This document shows positions 1 to 8,606 of a stretch of DNA of 64,000 nucleotides, piece by piece (the first letter of the stretch is position 1; every line of letters begins with the position of its first letter). A model generated the notes under the pieces. That model was not told the origin of the DNA and did no database searches. It worked only from the letters and a program-made list of their open reading frames with translations. A program made the position numbers and the translations under genes. Source of the stretch: an uncultured Alistipes sp. (GTDB lineage Bacteria; Bacteroidota; Bacteroidia; Bacteroidales; Rikenellaceae); the NCBI GenBank assembly GCA_947591475.1, contig CANQDE010000003.1:1-64000 (forward strand), in the 5' to 3' direction.

Positions 1-81
1 AAATCGTAACCTATTACTATCAAGAGCAATTAACCTACGCTCATTTCCAATAAATTACACTCTTTTCGTAACTTCATTCAG

Positions 82-140
82 CAAAGATACGAAAAGCCGA
101 GCGCAAAAATGCAAACTTGTTTGCAATTTTTGCCGAGTGC
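82..140 (-). promoter_or_regulatory. Outward promoter module (palindrome plus TATCTTTG)
   Basis: On the minus strand a TATCTTTG -7 box lies at 89-82. Upstream of it are a GCGCTCGGC block and the palindrome GCAAACTTGTTTGC (111-124). The same arrangement occurs at 34020-34074 and 35347-35395. It points out of the left end of the window, so the gene it drives is not visible; bases 1-81 would be its leader. This is the Bacteroidota -33/-7 promoter type. Confidence 0.6.
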
Positions 141-144
141 GATA

Positions 145-245
145 CGTGCCAGTTAATAAAAGCGGCTCTTTGAGCCGCGCGGGCCGAAGCCTCCGTCCGC
201 GGAGGCCCGCCTATCGGCGTCCACTCCGCAGTTTTCGTCCCGCGC
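145..245 (+). repeat. Noncoding repeat, module A (copy A1)
   Basis: Starts with GTGCCAGTTAATAAAA, then the hairpin GCGGCTCTTTGAGCCGC, then a second hairpin around GCCTCCG..CGGAGGC, and ends with CCGCAGT..TCGTCCCGCG. The same order recurs at 10555, 17277, 23940, 25683, 35424 and 44046. It sits directly before a module B copy. No gene is visible in 1-423. Confidence 0.85.
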
Positions 246-268
246 CGTTTTCTTTTCAACCTTGAGGT

Positions 269-415
269 TTCCGACCGAAGCCCCACCCTTGGGAGGGGCT
301 TCGGTCGGGGTCAAAACTGAATACACGGCCAAAGGCCGTGAGAACTACGACCGACGGCAATGTACATACATTCACCAACTCGAATCGGTGAAAATCGTAT
401 AGGGTTGCCTTAATA
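269..415 (+). repeat. Noncoding repeat, module B (copy B1)
   Basis: Begins CCGACCGAAGCCCC with a GC-rich hairpin, then GTCAAAACTGAATAC, the hairpin ACGGCCAAAGGCCGT, CGACCGACGGC, CATTCACCAACTCGA, and ends GTTGCCTTAATAAAAATG. It aligns block by block with the copy at 44309-44452 and, less completely, with those at 47636 and 63373. It lies just past the stop of buk. Confidence 0.85.
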
Positions 416-423
416 AAAATGCA

Positions 424-1491
424 TTAATAATAGGTCTTGGGGTCGACGATTCCGCGAAGGACGACCAACGCATTGAGGGCTAACGATTCCAATTCGTTTT
501 CGCCCGGGTAGACCGTTACGGGCGCCAAGAACGAACAGTGCGCGCGGATGTACTCGACGACCGGTTCGTTGAAGGCGATGCCGCCCGTCAGGACGATCGC
601 ATCGACCTGTCCCGAAAGCGGCGCCGCCATCGCACAAATCTGTTTGGCGATGTTGTAGCACATGGCATCCATCACCTTGCGGGCCCGTTCGTCGCCTTGC
701 GCAATGCGTTCCATCGCCTGCATCACCGAATTGGTGCCCAAGTGGGCGACCAATCCACCTTGGCTCGATACGAACCGTAGCAGTTCCGCTTCGGTGTACT
801 TCCCCGAGAAACAGGTTTTGATGAGGTCGCTCGACGGGATGCCGCCTGCTCGGTCAGGCGCGAAAGGCCCGTCGCCATCCAGCGCGTTGTTGACATCGAC
901 GATGCGCCCTTTGCGGTGGGCGGCCACCGAGATGCCTCCGCCCATGTGGGCCACGATGAGATTCGATTCTTCATAAACCAATCCCGCGCGTTTGCAATGG
1001 AGACGGGCGGTGGCCTTTTGGTTCAGCGCGTGCGAAATCGGATAGCGCGTGCACATCGGCATGCCCGTGATGCGGGCTACGTCGTCCATTTCGTCGACCA
1101 CGGGCGGATCGGCGATGTAGGCCTTCACGCGGGCCATGTGGGCGATTTGGGCCGCCAGCAGTCCGCCGAGGTTGCAGGCGTGTTTCATCTTGGCGTTGCG
1201 CAGGTCGTAGCGCATACGGGAATTGACCTCGTAGACGCCCCCCGGCACGGGACGAATCAATCCGCCCCGTCCGATGACCGCCGAAAGTTCGTTGAGCGAA
1301 CAGCCGCGTTCGCGCAGCGCGTCGAGAATCAACCCCCGACGCCAGTCCAGTTGTTGGATGATGTCCGTGAATCGGGCCAGCTCAGCGGTGGTGTGCCGCA
1401 AAGTGAAATCAAACAAAGGCCGTTCCTCTTCGTAAAGAGCGACCTTCGTCGATGTGGAGCCGGGATTTATCGCTAAAATTCGGTAGCTCAT
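424..1491 (-). CDS. buk: Butyrate kinase
   Basis: A 355-residue acetokinase-family protein of normal length for butyrate kinase. The N-terminal phosphate-binding stretch INPGSTSTKVALYEEE (about residues 8-23) and an AHMGGGISVAAH motif mark the ASKHA kinase fold. The family makes butyrate and ATP from butyryl phosphate and ADP in the cytoplasm. It is the last gene of ackA-ptb-buk on the minus strand, and ptb next to it supplies the acyl phosphate. A branched-chain fatty acid kinase would look alike, so the substrate could include isobutyrate or isovalerate. The start ATG at 1491 follows a 96-bp gap holding a GC hairpin. Confidence 0.93.
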   Translation of the reverse strand: MSYRILAINPGSTSTKVALYEEERPLFDFTLRHTTAELARFTDIIQQLDWRRGLILDALRERGCSLNELSAVIGRGGLIRPVPGGVYEVNSRMRYDLRNAKMKHACNLGGLLAAQIAHMARVKAYIADPPVVDEMDDVARITGMPMCTRYPISHALNQKATARLHCKRAGLVYEESNLIVAHMGGGISVAAHRKGRIVDVNNALDGDGPFAPDRAGGIPSSDLIKTCFSGKYTEAELLRFVSSQGGLVAHLGTNSVMQAMERIAQGDERARKVMDAMCYNIAKQICAMAAPLSGQVDAIVLTGGIAFNEPVVEYIRAHCSFLAPVTVYPGENELESLALNALVVLRGIVDPKTYY

Positions 1492-1521
1492 ATAAATGCT
1501 CGGTTCGTTTGTCTGCGTGTG

Positions 1522-1541
1522 CCCCGCCCGAATGGGCGGGG
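1522..1541. other. Intercistronic GC hairpin between ptb and buk
   Basis: CCCCGCCC gaat GGGCGGGG is a perfect 8-bp stem in the 96-bp gap between ptb and buk. On the minus (coding) strand no U-tract follows, so it is more likely a processing or stabilising stem than a terminator. On the plus strand a T-tract follows about 12 bp later. Confidence 0.5.
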
Positions 1542-1587
1542 TTGCGCCTTCGTTTTTTTCGGGTCGGATACGCCGCCCGCAGGTTGC

Positions 1588-2493
1588 CTATTTCGCTGCC
1601 AGACAGGCCAGCGCGATGGAGTAGAGCTTCGTCAAGCTCGAATCGCCGCGCGAAGTGAGGACGCAGGGAACTTTCGTACCCATGACCATCGCGGCCAGTT
1701 CGCCCTTGCAGAGGTGGGTCGACGATTTGAAGAAGACGTTGGCCGATTCCAGATTGGGGAAGAGCAGGCAGTCGGGATCGCCGGCGACCGACGAACCCTT
1801 GACTTTTTTGTGCTCGGCCACCTCCTTGTAGAGAGCCACATCCAGCGACAGCGGGCCGTCCACCACGACATTGCCCAATTGGCCGCGGTCGCCCATCTTG
1901 GCCAGCAGGGCGCCTTCGGTCGACGAAATGACGTTGGGCAGCAGTTGCTCCGACGGAGCGATGCAGGCGATTTTCGGTGTCTTGATTCCCAGCAGGTTGG
2001 CCGTTTGAGCCAGATAACCGATCTGCTTCATCTTCTGCTTGAAGTCGGGCAGCGGAATGACCGCTACGTCGGAGATGATGAGCAGCTTGTGGTAGCAGGG
2101 CATCTCGACGATCGAAACGTGGCTCAACACGCCCTTCGGCGGGAAGAGACCGGCCTCTTTGTTCAGAATGCCGCGCATGTATTTGTCGGTCGATACGAGC
2201 CCTTTCATCAGCACGTCGGCATTACCCGCGACGACCGATGCCACCGCCTGCTGGACGCATTTCACGTCGTTCGGTTCGTGAACGATGTTGAACGCTTTGA
2301 TGTCGAGGTTGCTCTCTTTGCAGACCTGTTCGATGACCGCCTTGTCGCCGTAGAGCGTCGGCTCTACCAACCCTTCCTTGTAGGCCTCGTAGACGGCCGC
2401 CAGTGTGTGCGAATCCTGACCGTAAGCGACGGCCAACCGTTTTTTACCCTTTTTTCTCGCCTCTTCGACGATCTCCGTAAGATGTTGAATCAT
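1588..2493 (-). CDS. ptb: Phosphate butyryltransferase
   Basis: A 301-residue protein of the phosphate acetyl/butyryltransferase family, matching the usual length of about 300. The family moves the butyryl group from CoA to phosphate, giving butyryl phosphate. The body contains conserved-looking stretches such as NADVLMKGLVSTDKYMRGIL, LSHVSIVEMP and GDRGQLGNVVVDGPLSLDVAL, typical of Ptb. It lies between ackA and buk on one strand with short gaps, so the three are probably co-transcribed. Together with butyrate kinase it forms the two-step butyryl-CoA to butyrate route with ATP gain. It could act on other short or branched acyl-CoAs. Confidence 0.93.
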   Translation of the reverse strand: MIQHLTEIVEEARKKGKKRLAVAYGQDSHTLAAVYEAYKEGLVEPTLYGDKAVIEQVCKESNLDIKAFNIVHEPNDVKCVQQAVASVVAGNADVLMKGLVSTDKYMRGILNKEAGLFPPKGVLSHVSIVEMPCYHKLLIISDVAVIPLPDFKQKMKQIGYLAQTANLLGIKTPKIACIAPSEQLLPNVISSTEGALLAKMGDRGQLGNVVVDGPLSLDVALYKEVAEHKKVKGSSVAGDPDCLLFPNLESANVFFKSSTHLCKGELAAMVMGTKVPCVLTSRGDSSLTKLYSIALACLAAK

Positions 2494-2530
2494 AGTTTTT
2501 CGCTTTTTATGCTTTCGTCTTTGTTTTACC

Positions 2531-3733
2531 TTATTTCACCAGATTGTAGGTATCCGTGGCGATGACCAACTCCTCGTTGGTCGAAACGACGGCAACCTTG
2601 ACCTTCGAATCGGGCGCCGACAGAATTTTGTCTTCGCCGTGCACATTCTTGTTGGCCGCCGCGTCGAACTTCAACCCGAGGAATTCCATGCCCGAGCAGA
2701 CCGATTCGCGCATCTCGCACGAATTTTCGCCGACGCCGCCCGTGAAGACGATCAGATCGACGCCGCCCATCTCGGCCGCATACGAACCGATGAACTTTTT
2801 CACCCGTCCGTAGTACATGTCGCGGGCGAGGATAGCCCGTTCGTTCCCCTCTTCGTAGGCGCGGTCGATGTCGCGCATGTCGCTCGACAGCCCCGTGAGA
2901 CCCAGCACGCCCGACTTCTTATTCATCATGGTGTCGATCTCCGCGAACGAAAGGTGTTCTTTGTCGCCGATGAAGGTGATGGCGCTGGCATCCACCGAGC
3001 CGCAGCGTGTACCCATCACCAAACCGTCGAGCGGCGAGAATCCCATCGACGTATCGTAGGATTTGCCGTTCAGCACGGCCGTAATCGAACCGCCGTTGCC
3101 GATGTGGCAGGTGATGATTTTCGAATGGTTGAGGTCGATTCCGGCCAGTTCCGCACCCGCTTTCGCAACGAACTTGTGGCTCGTTCCGTGGAAGCCGTAT
3201 TTGCGTACGCGATACTTCTCGTAGTATTCGTAGGGCAGGGCGAACAGGTAGTTCTTGGCCGGAATGGTCTGGTGGAACGAGGTGTCGAATACCGTAACCT
3301 GCGGTACGCCCGGCAGCACCTTTTCGATGGCGTTGATGCCTTCCAGACTGGCCGGATTGTGCAGCGGGGCGATCTGGCAGAGCGAACGGATCTTCTCCTT
3401 GGCATCGGCATCCACGAGACAACTCTTCGGGAAAAATTCGCCGCCGTGCGCCACGCGATGTCCGACCGCCTTCACCTCGTCGAGCGAGCGGATGACGCCA
3501 TGTTCGGGATCGGTGAGCGCCTGCATCACCAATTCGATGCCGGTCGTGTGGTCGGGGATGGGTTGATGCAGTTCGAACGGCGTTTTGCCGACGGGCTTGT
3601 GGGTCAGGTCGCCTTCGGGCAGACCGATGCGTTCGACGAGTCCTTTGGCGAGCAGTTTGTTCGATGCGGACTCCATGTCGATGATCTGGTATTTGATCGA
3701 CGACGAGCCGCAGTTGAGAACCATGATAATCAT
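2531..3733 (-). CDS. ackA: Acetate kinase
   Basis: A 400-residue acetate kinase of normal length. Visible family motifs are VLNCGSSSIKYQ (residues 5-16), VGHRVAHGGE near 90, CHIGNGGSIT, GLVMGTRCGSVD and FTGGVGENS. It interconverts acetyl phosphate plus ADP with acetate plus ATP. The first ATG gives MIIMVLNCGSSS, the same spacing as the common start of the family, so I keep it. It is the first gene of ackA-ptb-buk. A promoter fits at 3938-3969, which gives a leader of about 200 nt. No phosphotransacetylase gene (pta) lies next to it in this window. Confidence 0.96.
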   Translation of the reverse strand: MIIMVLNCGSSSIKYQIIDMESASNKLLAKGLVERIGLPEGDLTHKPVGKTPFELHQPIPDHTTGIELVMQALTDPEHGVIRSLDEVKAVGHRVAHGGEFFPKSCLVDADAKEKIRSLCQIAPLHNPASLEGINAIEKVLPGVPQVTVFDTSFHQTIPAKNYLFALPYEYYEKYRVRKYGFHGTSHKFVAKAGAELAGIDLNHSKIITCHIGNGGSITAVLNGKSYDTSMGFSPLDGLVMGTRCGSVDASAITFIGDKEHLSFAEIDTMMNKKSGVLGLTGLSSDMRDIDRAYEEGNERAILARDMYYGRVKKFIGSYAAEMGGVDLIVFTGGVGENSCEMRESVCSGMEFLGLKFDAAANKNVHGEDKILSAPDSKVKVAVVSTNEELVIATDTYNLVK

Positions 3734-3937
3734 ATCCTGTTAGCTGTTTTTGATTTGTTATTATGTATTGCTGTTTGCGTTTCGTTTTCTATGCGGGCTG
3801 CCTTTTGCCGCTGCTCGTTGCGGACGCCGCCTGCAACGTATTGCATAACCGATCTTTGCGGCCCGAAAGCTGCGGTTCGCGCAACTCAAAAAGCCGTATT
3901 TTCGGTTCGGAAAGGCATAAGGCATCGAATCATCAGT

Positions 3938-3969
3938 TAAAGGTAGCTGTTTTTTTGCATTCGTGCAAA
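3938..3969 (-). promoter_or_regulatory. Probable promoter of ackA-ptb-buk
   Basis: On the minus strand a TTTG box (3969-3966) is followed after 20 bp by TACCTTTA (3945-3938), close to the Bacteroides consensus TTTG-N19-21-TAnnTTTG. It leaves a leader of about 200 nt before ackA. I saw nothing else recognisable in the 292-bp gap 3734-4025. Confidence 0.5.
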
Positions 3970-4025
3970 TTTTTCCGGAAAACGGGGGCGGAAATTGCGG
4001 ATTTTTTGTTTTCCGCCTCGGCGGG

Positions 4026-4721
4026 TTACGGTTCGAAACGGTAGCCGATGCCTTTGACCGTAACGATGTGCCGTTCGCCGATTTTCTGACGCAGTTTGCG
4101 GATATGCACGTCGATGGTGCGGTCGCCGACGATGACCTCCGTGCCCCAGACCTTCGAGTAGATCGTTTCGCGCGGAATCAACGCCCCGGGCGATGAACAA
4201 AAGAGTTTCAGCAGGGCGAACTCCTTGCGGGGCAGGGCGATGCGTCGGTCGCCGCAGCGTACCGTGTGGCTCGTATCGTCGATTTCGATGCGTTCCGATC
4301 GGAGCGGAAGTTCGGCCGGCTCGTCGGCGGATGATATGGAAGTTGCCGGCGGAATGCGTTTCAATAATGCTTGAATGCGGCTGACGAGCAGTTTCATCTT
4401 GATGGGCTTCGTCAGATAATCGTCGGCGCCGACGTCGAATCCGTCGAGCTGCCGCTCCTCCTCGCCTAATGCCGAGAGAAAGACCACCAACGTATCGCGC
4501 AGAACGGGATGCTGCCGGATGGCGCGGCAGGTCCGGATGCCGTCCATCACGGGCATCATCATGTCCAAGAGTATCAGGTGCGGACGGGTCGCGGTGGCGA
4601 TCCGCAGGGCCTCGGCACCGTCGCAGGCCGTGAAGACTTCGAACCCCTCCTTGACCAAATTGTAGCGGATGAATTCGAGGATGTCGACTTCGTCGTCGAC
4701 CAGCAGGATGCGGTATTTCAT
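4026..4721 (-). CDS. OmpR/PhoB-family response regulator
   Basis: A two-component response regulator of 231 residues from the ATG at 4721. The receiver domain (about 1-120) has the acidic pair in LLVDDEVD, the phospho-acceptor Asp53 in LILLDMMMPVMDG and the conserved Lys in DYLTKPI. The C-terminal half is a winged-helix DNA-binding domain with RKEFALLKLFCSSPG and VGDRTIDVHIRKLRQKIG. No histidine kinase lies next to it, so its partner is elsewhere. A GTG at 4745 would add eight residues, but a TATATTCG box at 4756-4749 would start the RNA there, so I prefer the ATG. Divergent from the DUF349 gene. Confidence 0.93.
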   Translation of the reverse strand: MKYRILLVDDEVDILEFIRYNLVKEGFEVFTACDGAEALRIATATRPHLILLDMMMPVMDGIRTCRAIRQHPVLRDTLVVFLSALGEEERQLDGFDVGADDYLTKPIKMKLLVSRIQALLKRIPPATSISSADEPAELPLRSERIEIDDTSHTVRCGDRRIALPRKEFALLKLFCSSPGALIPRETIYSKVWGTEVIVGDRTIDVHIRKLRQKIGERHIVTVKGIGYRFEP

Positions 4722-4748
4722 TTTCGGCAGGTTCACGGTTGGCACTTG

Positions 4749-4756
4749 CGAATATA
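4749..4756 (-). promoter_or_regulatory. Candidate -7 box for the response regulator
   Basis: TATATTCG read on the minus strand, about 28 bp before the ATG at 4721. It is a one-base variant of TAnnTTTG. It is divergent from the TATATTTG box at 4800. Confidence 0.35.
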
Positions 4757-4799
4757 GCGAATTTTCGGCGGAATCGCGAGTTTTTCAGCATAAAATCGT

Positions 4800-4807
4800 T
4801 ATATTTG
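4800..4807 (+). promoter_or_regulatory. Candidate -7 box for the DUF349 gene
   Basis: TATATTTG matches the Bacteroidota -7 consensus and lies 47 bp before the chosen ATG at 4855. The leader holds a small CTTCCG..CGGAAG hairpin. Confidence 0.45.
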
Positions 4808-4854
4808 CCGAATGTATGTGCTTCCGTCCCTCGGAAGCGAAACGATTACCGACA

Positions 4855-6963
4855 ATGGCTACTGAAAAACCGACGCTCGCCGCTCCCGAGGAGGAGCCAA
4901 ACAGCTGCCCGACCGAAGACGTGCAAACCGCTTCCGTCCCGACCGAATCCGTTGCATCCGAATCCCCAGAAGTTTCCGATCCTGCGAAAGCATCCGAATC
5001 GGACGGAGCGGTCGCGGAGATTGAACCCCGACCGGAGGAGTCCGCCGAGAAGGATGCGGCGTCTGCTGTCCGAGAGGCCGGCTCGGAGGTCGATGGCGAG
5101 CCGGTCGAAGCAGCCGAAGAACCGGCCCAAGGGTCGGTCGAGGAGGCCGAGGAGCGGGTCGATGAAACGGGCGATGAACTGATCGACGAGGCCGACCGGT
5201 CGTCGGACGAAACTTCCGTCGAGGAGCGGTTTTCGGGAAAGAGTAAAACGGAATTGTTGGACCTCTTCGAACGGATGTTGGCCGAGCAGCCCGTGCAGGC
5301 GATCCGCCGCGATGTCGAAGCGTTGAAGATCGCCTTTTACCGGTTGCGGCGTGCCGAGGTTGAAACGGCCCGTCGGGCTTTCATCGAAGGCGGAGGCACC
5401 GAAGAGACTTTCGTGCCGACGGTCGACGGGGCCGAAGTGCGGCTGAAAGAACTGTTCAAGGAGTATCGTCGCCGCCGCGACGAGTTCATCGCTGGACTGG
5501 AAGCCGAAAAGGAACAGAACTACCGCACGAAGCTGGCGATCATCGACGAACTGAAAGAGCTGATCGATTCCGACGAGACGTTGAACCATACCTTCACCAA
5601 GTTCCGCGAGTTGCAGCAGCGTTGGAAGGAGACTGGCCCCGTGCCGATGCAGCATGTCAAGGATTTGTGGGAGACCTACAACCTGCACGTCGAGAATTTT
5701 TACAATTTTATTAAGATCAATAAGGAGCTCCGCGACCTCGATCTGAAAAAGAACTACGAACAGAAGGTCGTCCTGTGCGAGCAGGCCGAAGCGCTCGTGC
5801 TGGAACCGTCGGTCGTCGAGGCATTCCACAAGTTGCAGAAACTCCACGACGAATGGCGCGAGACGGGCCCCGTTGCCAACGAATGCAAGGAGGCCCTTTG
5901 GGAGCGTTTCAAGGCCGCGTCGAGCCGCATCAACAAGCAGCATCAGGCGCATTTCGAAGCGCTCAAAGCCGAACAGGTGAAAAACCTCGAACTCAAAACG
6001 GAATTGTGCGTCGCGGTCGAGGAGCTTTGCGGCCAGCCGTTGACGACCCGCAAGGAGTGGAACAAGGCCAGCGAACGGCTGTTGGAGATTCAGAAAACGT
6101 GGAAAACCATCGGTTTCGCTCCCAAGAAGGAGAACAACGCCATCTACGAACGCTTCCGCGTAGCTTGCGACCGGTTTTTCGAAGGGAAACGCCTGTTCTA
6201 TGCCGGCTTCAAGACCGAAATGGAGCATAACCTCCAATTGAAAAACGAGTTGTGCGAGGCGGCCGAGGCACTCTCCGACAGCGAGGAGTGGAAATCGGCG
6301 ACCGAAGAATTGATCGCTTTGCAGGCTCGGTGGAAAACGATCGGCGCCGTATCGCGTCGGCATTCGGATGCCGTGTGGAAACGCTTCCGTGCGGCGTGCG
6401 ACAAATTCTTCGAACGCAAGGCCGCCCATTTCTCGGGCGTTGACAGCGAACACGAAGAGAATCTGAAAAAGAAACTCGCCCTGCTCGACGAAATGGCTGC
6501 GGCCGATGTCGCTGCGGGCGGATTCGAGGTCATCCGCGAGTTCCAGCGCCGCTGGAGCGAAATCGGTTTCGTGCCCATCAAACAGAAGGACGCCGTGCAG
6601 AAACGTTACAAAGCGGCGGTCGATGCGTTGTTCGATGCGCTGCGCGGTTCGGAGCGCGACCGTTCGATGAGCCGCTTCCGCGACAAGGTTTCGTCGTTGA
6701 AGGCCTCGGGCGACCGTCGGCTGCGTTCGGAGCGCGAGCGCCTTTATAATAAGGTACGCCAGATGGAGCAGGAGATCGCCTTGTTGGAGAACAACATCGG
6801 ATTTTTCGCCAAATCGAAGAACGCCGATGCGTTGGTGGCCGACGTGCAGGCCAAAATCGACCGCATCCGCTCGGAGATGGCCGCAGCGATCGAGAAGGTG
6901 AAACTCATCGACCGCGAAGCCGGTCAGGAGACCTCCCCAACGGAGAGTGAAGAAGCAAAATAG
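4855..6963 (+). CDS. DUF349 repeat protein with acidic N-terminus
   Basis: A 702-residue protein from the ATG at 4855. Residues 1 to about 120 are low-complexity and rich in Glu, Ala, Pro, Ser and Asp. The rest is helical and carries about five DUF349 repeats, seen as recurring lines such as LQQRWKETGPVP, LHDEWRETGPVA, IQKTWKTIGFAP, LQARWKTIGAVS and FQRRWSEIGFVP, each followed by a basic helix. The last 90 residues look like a coiled coil (RQMEQEIALLENNIGFF). DUF349 proteins are common in Bacteroidota and their function is not settled. It sits 9 bp before pyrG on the same strand and may share its transcript. The upstream in-frame extension to 4669 is rejected because it runs through the promoter region. 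Confidence 0.88.
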   Translation: MATEKPTLAAPEEEPNSCPTEDVQTASVPTESVASESPEVSDPAKASESDGAVAEIEPRPEESAEKDAASAVREAGSEVDGEPVEAAEEPAQGSVEEAEERVDETGDELIDEADRSSDETSVEERFSGKSKTELLDLFERMLAEQPVQAIRRDVEALKIAFYRLRRAEVETARRAFIEGGGTEETFVPTVDGAEVRLKELFKEYRRRRDEFIAGLEAEKEQNYRTKLAIIDELKELIDSDETLNHTFTKFRELQQRWKETGPVPMQHVKDLWETYNLHVENFYNFIKINKELRDLDLKKNYEQKVVLCEQAEALVLEPSVVEAFHKLQKLHDEWRETGPVANECKEALWERFKAASSRINKQHQAHFEALKAEQVKNLELKTELCVAVEELCGQPLTTRKEWNKASERLLEIQKTWKTIGFAPKKENNAIYERFRVACDRFFEGKRLFYAGFKTEMEHNLQLKNELCEAAEALSDSEEWKSATEELIALQARWKTIGAVSRRHSDAVWKRFRAACDKFFERKAAHFSGVDSEHEENLKKKLALLDEMAAADVAAGGFEVIREFQRRWSEIGFVPIKQKDAVQKRYKAAVDALFDALRGSERDRSMSRFRDKVSSLKASGDRRLRSERERLYNKVRQMEQEIALLENNIGFFAKSKNADALVADVQAKIDRIRSEMAAAIEKVKLIDREAGQETSPTESEEAK

Positions 6964-6972
6964 ATACGGAAC

Positions 6973-8592
6973 ATGAAATTAGGAAAACCCAAGTACATAT
7001 TCGTAACGGGCGGTGTCGCCTCGTCGCTCGGCAAGGGAATCATTTCGGCCTCGATTGCCCGTCTGTTGCAGGCTCGGGGCTATTCGGTAACCATTCAGAA
7101 ACTCGACCCATATATCAACGTCGACCCCGGAACGCTCAACCCCTACGAACACGGCGAATGCTACGTTACGGAGGACGGGGCCGAAACCGACCTCGACCTC
7201 GGCCACTACGAACGTTTTACGAACCAGCCGACGTCGAAGGCCAACAACGTTACGACGGGCAAAATCTATAAAAGCGTCATCGAGAAGGAGCGCAAGGGTG
7301 AATATCTGGGCAAGACCGTGCAGGTCATCCCGCACATCACCGACGAAATCAAACGGCGCATCCAGTTGCTGGCCCAGCGCAAAGAGTACGACATCATCAT
7401 CACCGAAATCGGCGGTACGGTGGGCGACATCGAATCGTTGCCCTTCATCGAGTCGGTGCGCCAGCTGCGTTATCAGCTCGGTTACCGCAGTACGGCGTTG
7501 GTGCATCTGACGCTCATTCCTTATATGGCCGCTTCGGGCGAATTGAAAACCAAACCGACGCAGCATTCGGTCAAGGCCTTGCTGGAAAACGGTTTGCAGC
7601 CCGACATCCTCGTTTTGCGTACGGAGCATCCGTTGACGCTCGCGTTGCGTCGCAAGGTGGCGCTGTTCTGCAACGTCGACGCCAATGCCGTGATGGAATC
7701 CATCGACGTGCCGACCATCTACGAGGTGCCTCTGCGCATGCACGAACAGCACCTTGATGAGGTCGTATTAGACAAACTGAACCTGCCGTCGGAGCAGGAA
7801 CCCGACATGGATGCTTGGCGCGCCTTCGTCGAAAAGGTCAAACATCCGTCGAAGAAGATCGAAATCGCGCTGGTCGGCAAGTACACCGAATTGCCCGATG
7901 CCTACAAATCGATCAGCGAATCGTTCATCCACGCCGGTGCGATCAACGATTGCAAGGTGAAGTTGCGTTATGTCAACTCCGAAAAGCTGACGCGCGAGAA
8001 CGTCGCCGACAAACTCGGTTCGATGGCCGGTATTCTGGTCGCTCCCGGGTTCGGCAACCGCGGCATCGAGGGGAAGATCGAGGCGGTGCATTTCGCCCGC
8101 GTGAACAACATTCCGTTCTTGGGTATCTGCTTGGGTATGCAGTGCGCCGTCATCGAGTTCGCCCGCAACGTCTTGGGTCTGGCGGATGCCGATTCGAGCG
8201 AGATGGGGCAGACGGCCCATCCGGTCATCGACTTGATGGAGGAGCAGAAGGGCGTTACGGCCAAGGGCGGCACGATGCGTTTGGGGGCCTATCCCTGCAC
8301 GCTGCGCAAGGGCTCGAAAGCGGCTGCGGCCTACGGTAAACTCAATATTTCGGAGCGGCATCGCCACCGCTACGAGTTCAACAACGATTACCTCGCGCAG
8401 TTCGAGACGGCCGGCATGCAGGCCGTGGGCGTCAATCCCGATACCGGATTGGTCGAGGTGGTCGAAGTGCCGGCGCATCCGTGGTTCGTCGGCACGCAGT
8501 ATCATCCCGAGTACAAGAGCACCGTGCAGCGTCCGTCGCCGTTGTTCGTGGCGTTCGTGCAGGCGGCGTTGGAGTATAAAAACGAGAAATAG
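6973..8592 (+). CDS. pyrG: CTP synthase
   Basis: A 539-residue CTP synthase of normal length. The N-terminal synthetase domain begins [17 protein letters not shown] with the ATP loop, and has [18 protein letters not shown] and the [11 protein letters not shown] motif. The C-terminal glutamine amidotransferase domain has the catalytic Cys in FLGICLGMQ and the His/Glu pair in YHPEYKS. It makes CTP from UTP, ATP and glutamine in the cytoplasm. It lies 9 bp after the DUF349 gene and 14 bp before yidC, so the three are probably one operon. Nothing is unusual in the sequence. Confidence 0.98.
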   Translation: MKLGKPKYIFVTGGVASSLGKGIISASIARLLQARGYSVTIQKLDPYINVDPGTLNPYEHGECYVTEDGAETDLDLGHYERFTNQPTSKANNVTTGKIYKSVIEKERKGEYLGKTVQVIPHITDEIKRRIQLLAQRKEYDIIITEIGGTVGDIESLPFIESVRQLRYQLGYRSTALVHLTLIPYMAASGELKTKPTQHSVKALLENGLQPDILVLRTEHPLTLALRRKVALFCNVDANAVMESIDVPTIYEVPLRMHEQHLDEVVLDKLNLPSEQEPDMDAWRAFVEKVKHPSKKIEIALVGKYTELPDAYKSISESFIHAGAINDCKVKLRYVNSEKLTRENVADKLGSMAGILVAPGFGNRGIEGKIEAVHFARVNNIPFLGICLGMQCAVIEFARNVLGLADADSSEMGQTAHPVIDLMEEQKGVTAKGGTMRLGAYPCTLRKGSKAAAAYGKLNISERHRHRYEFNNDYLAQFETAGMQAVGVNPDTGLVEVVEVPAHPWFVGTQYHPEYKSTVQRPSPLFVAFVQAALEYKNEK

Positions 8593-8606
8593 CAGGTAAC
8601 AAGTAA

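Noticed and set aside
145..415. Repeats as a CRISPR array
   Set aside because: The modules are scattered singly between genes, are palindromic and have no regular spacers or cas genes.
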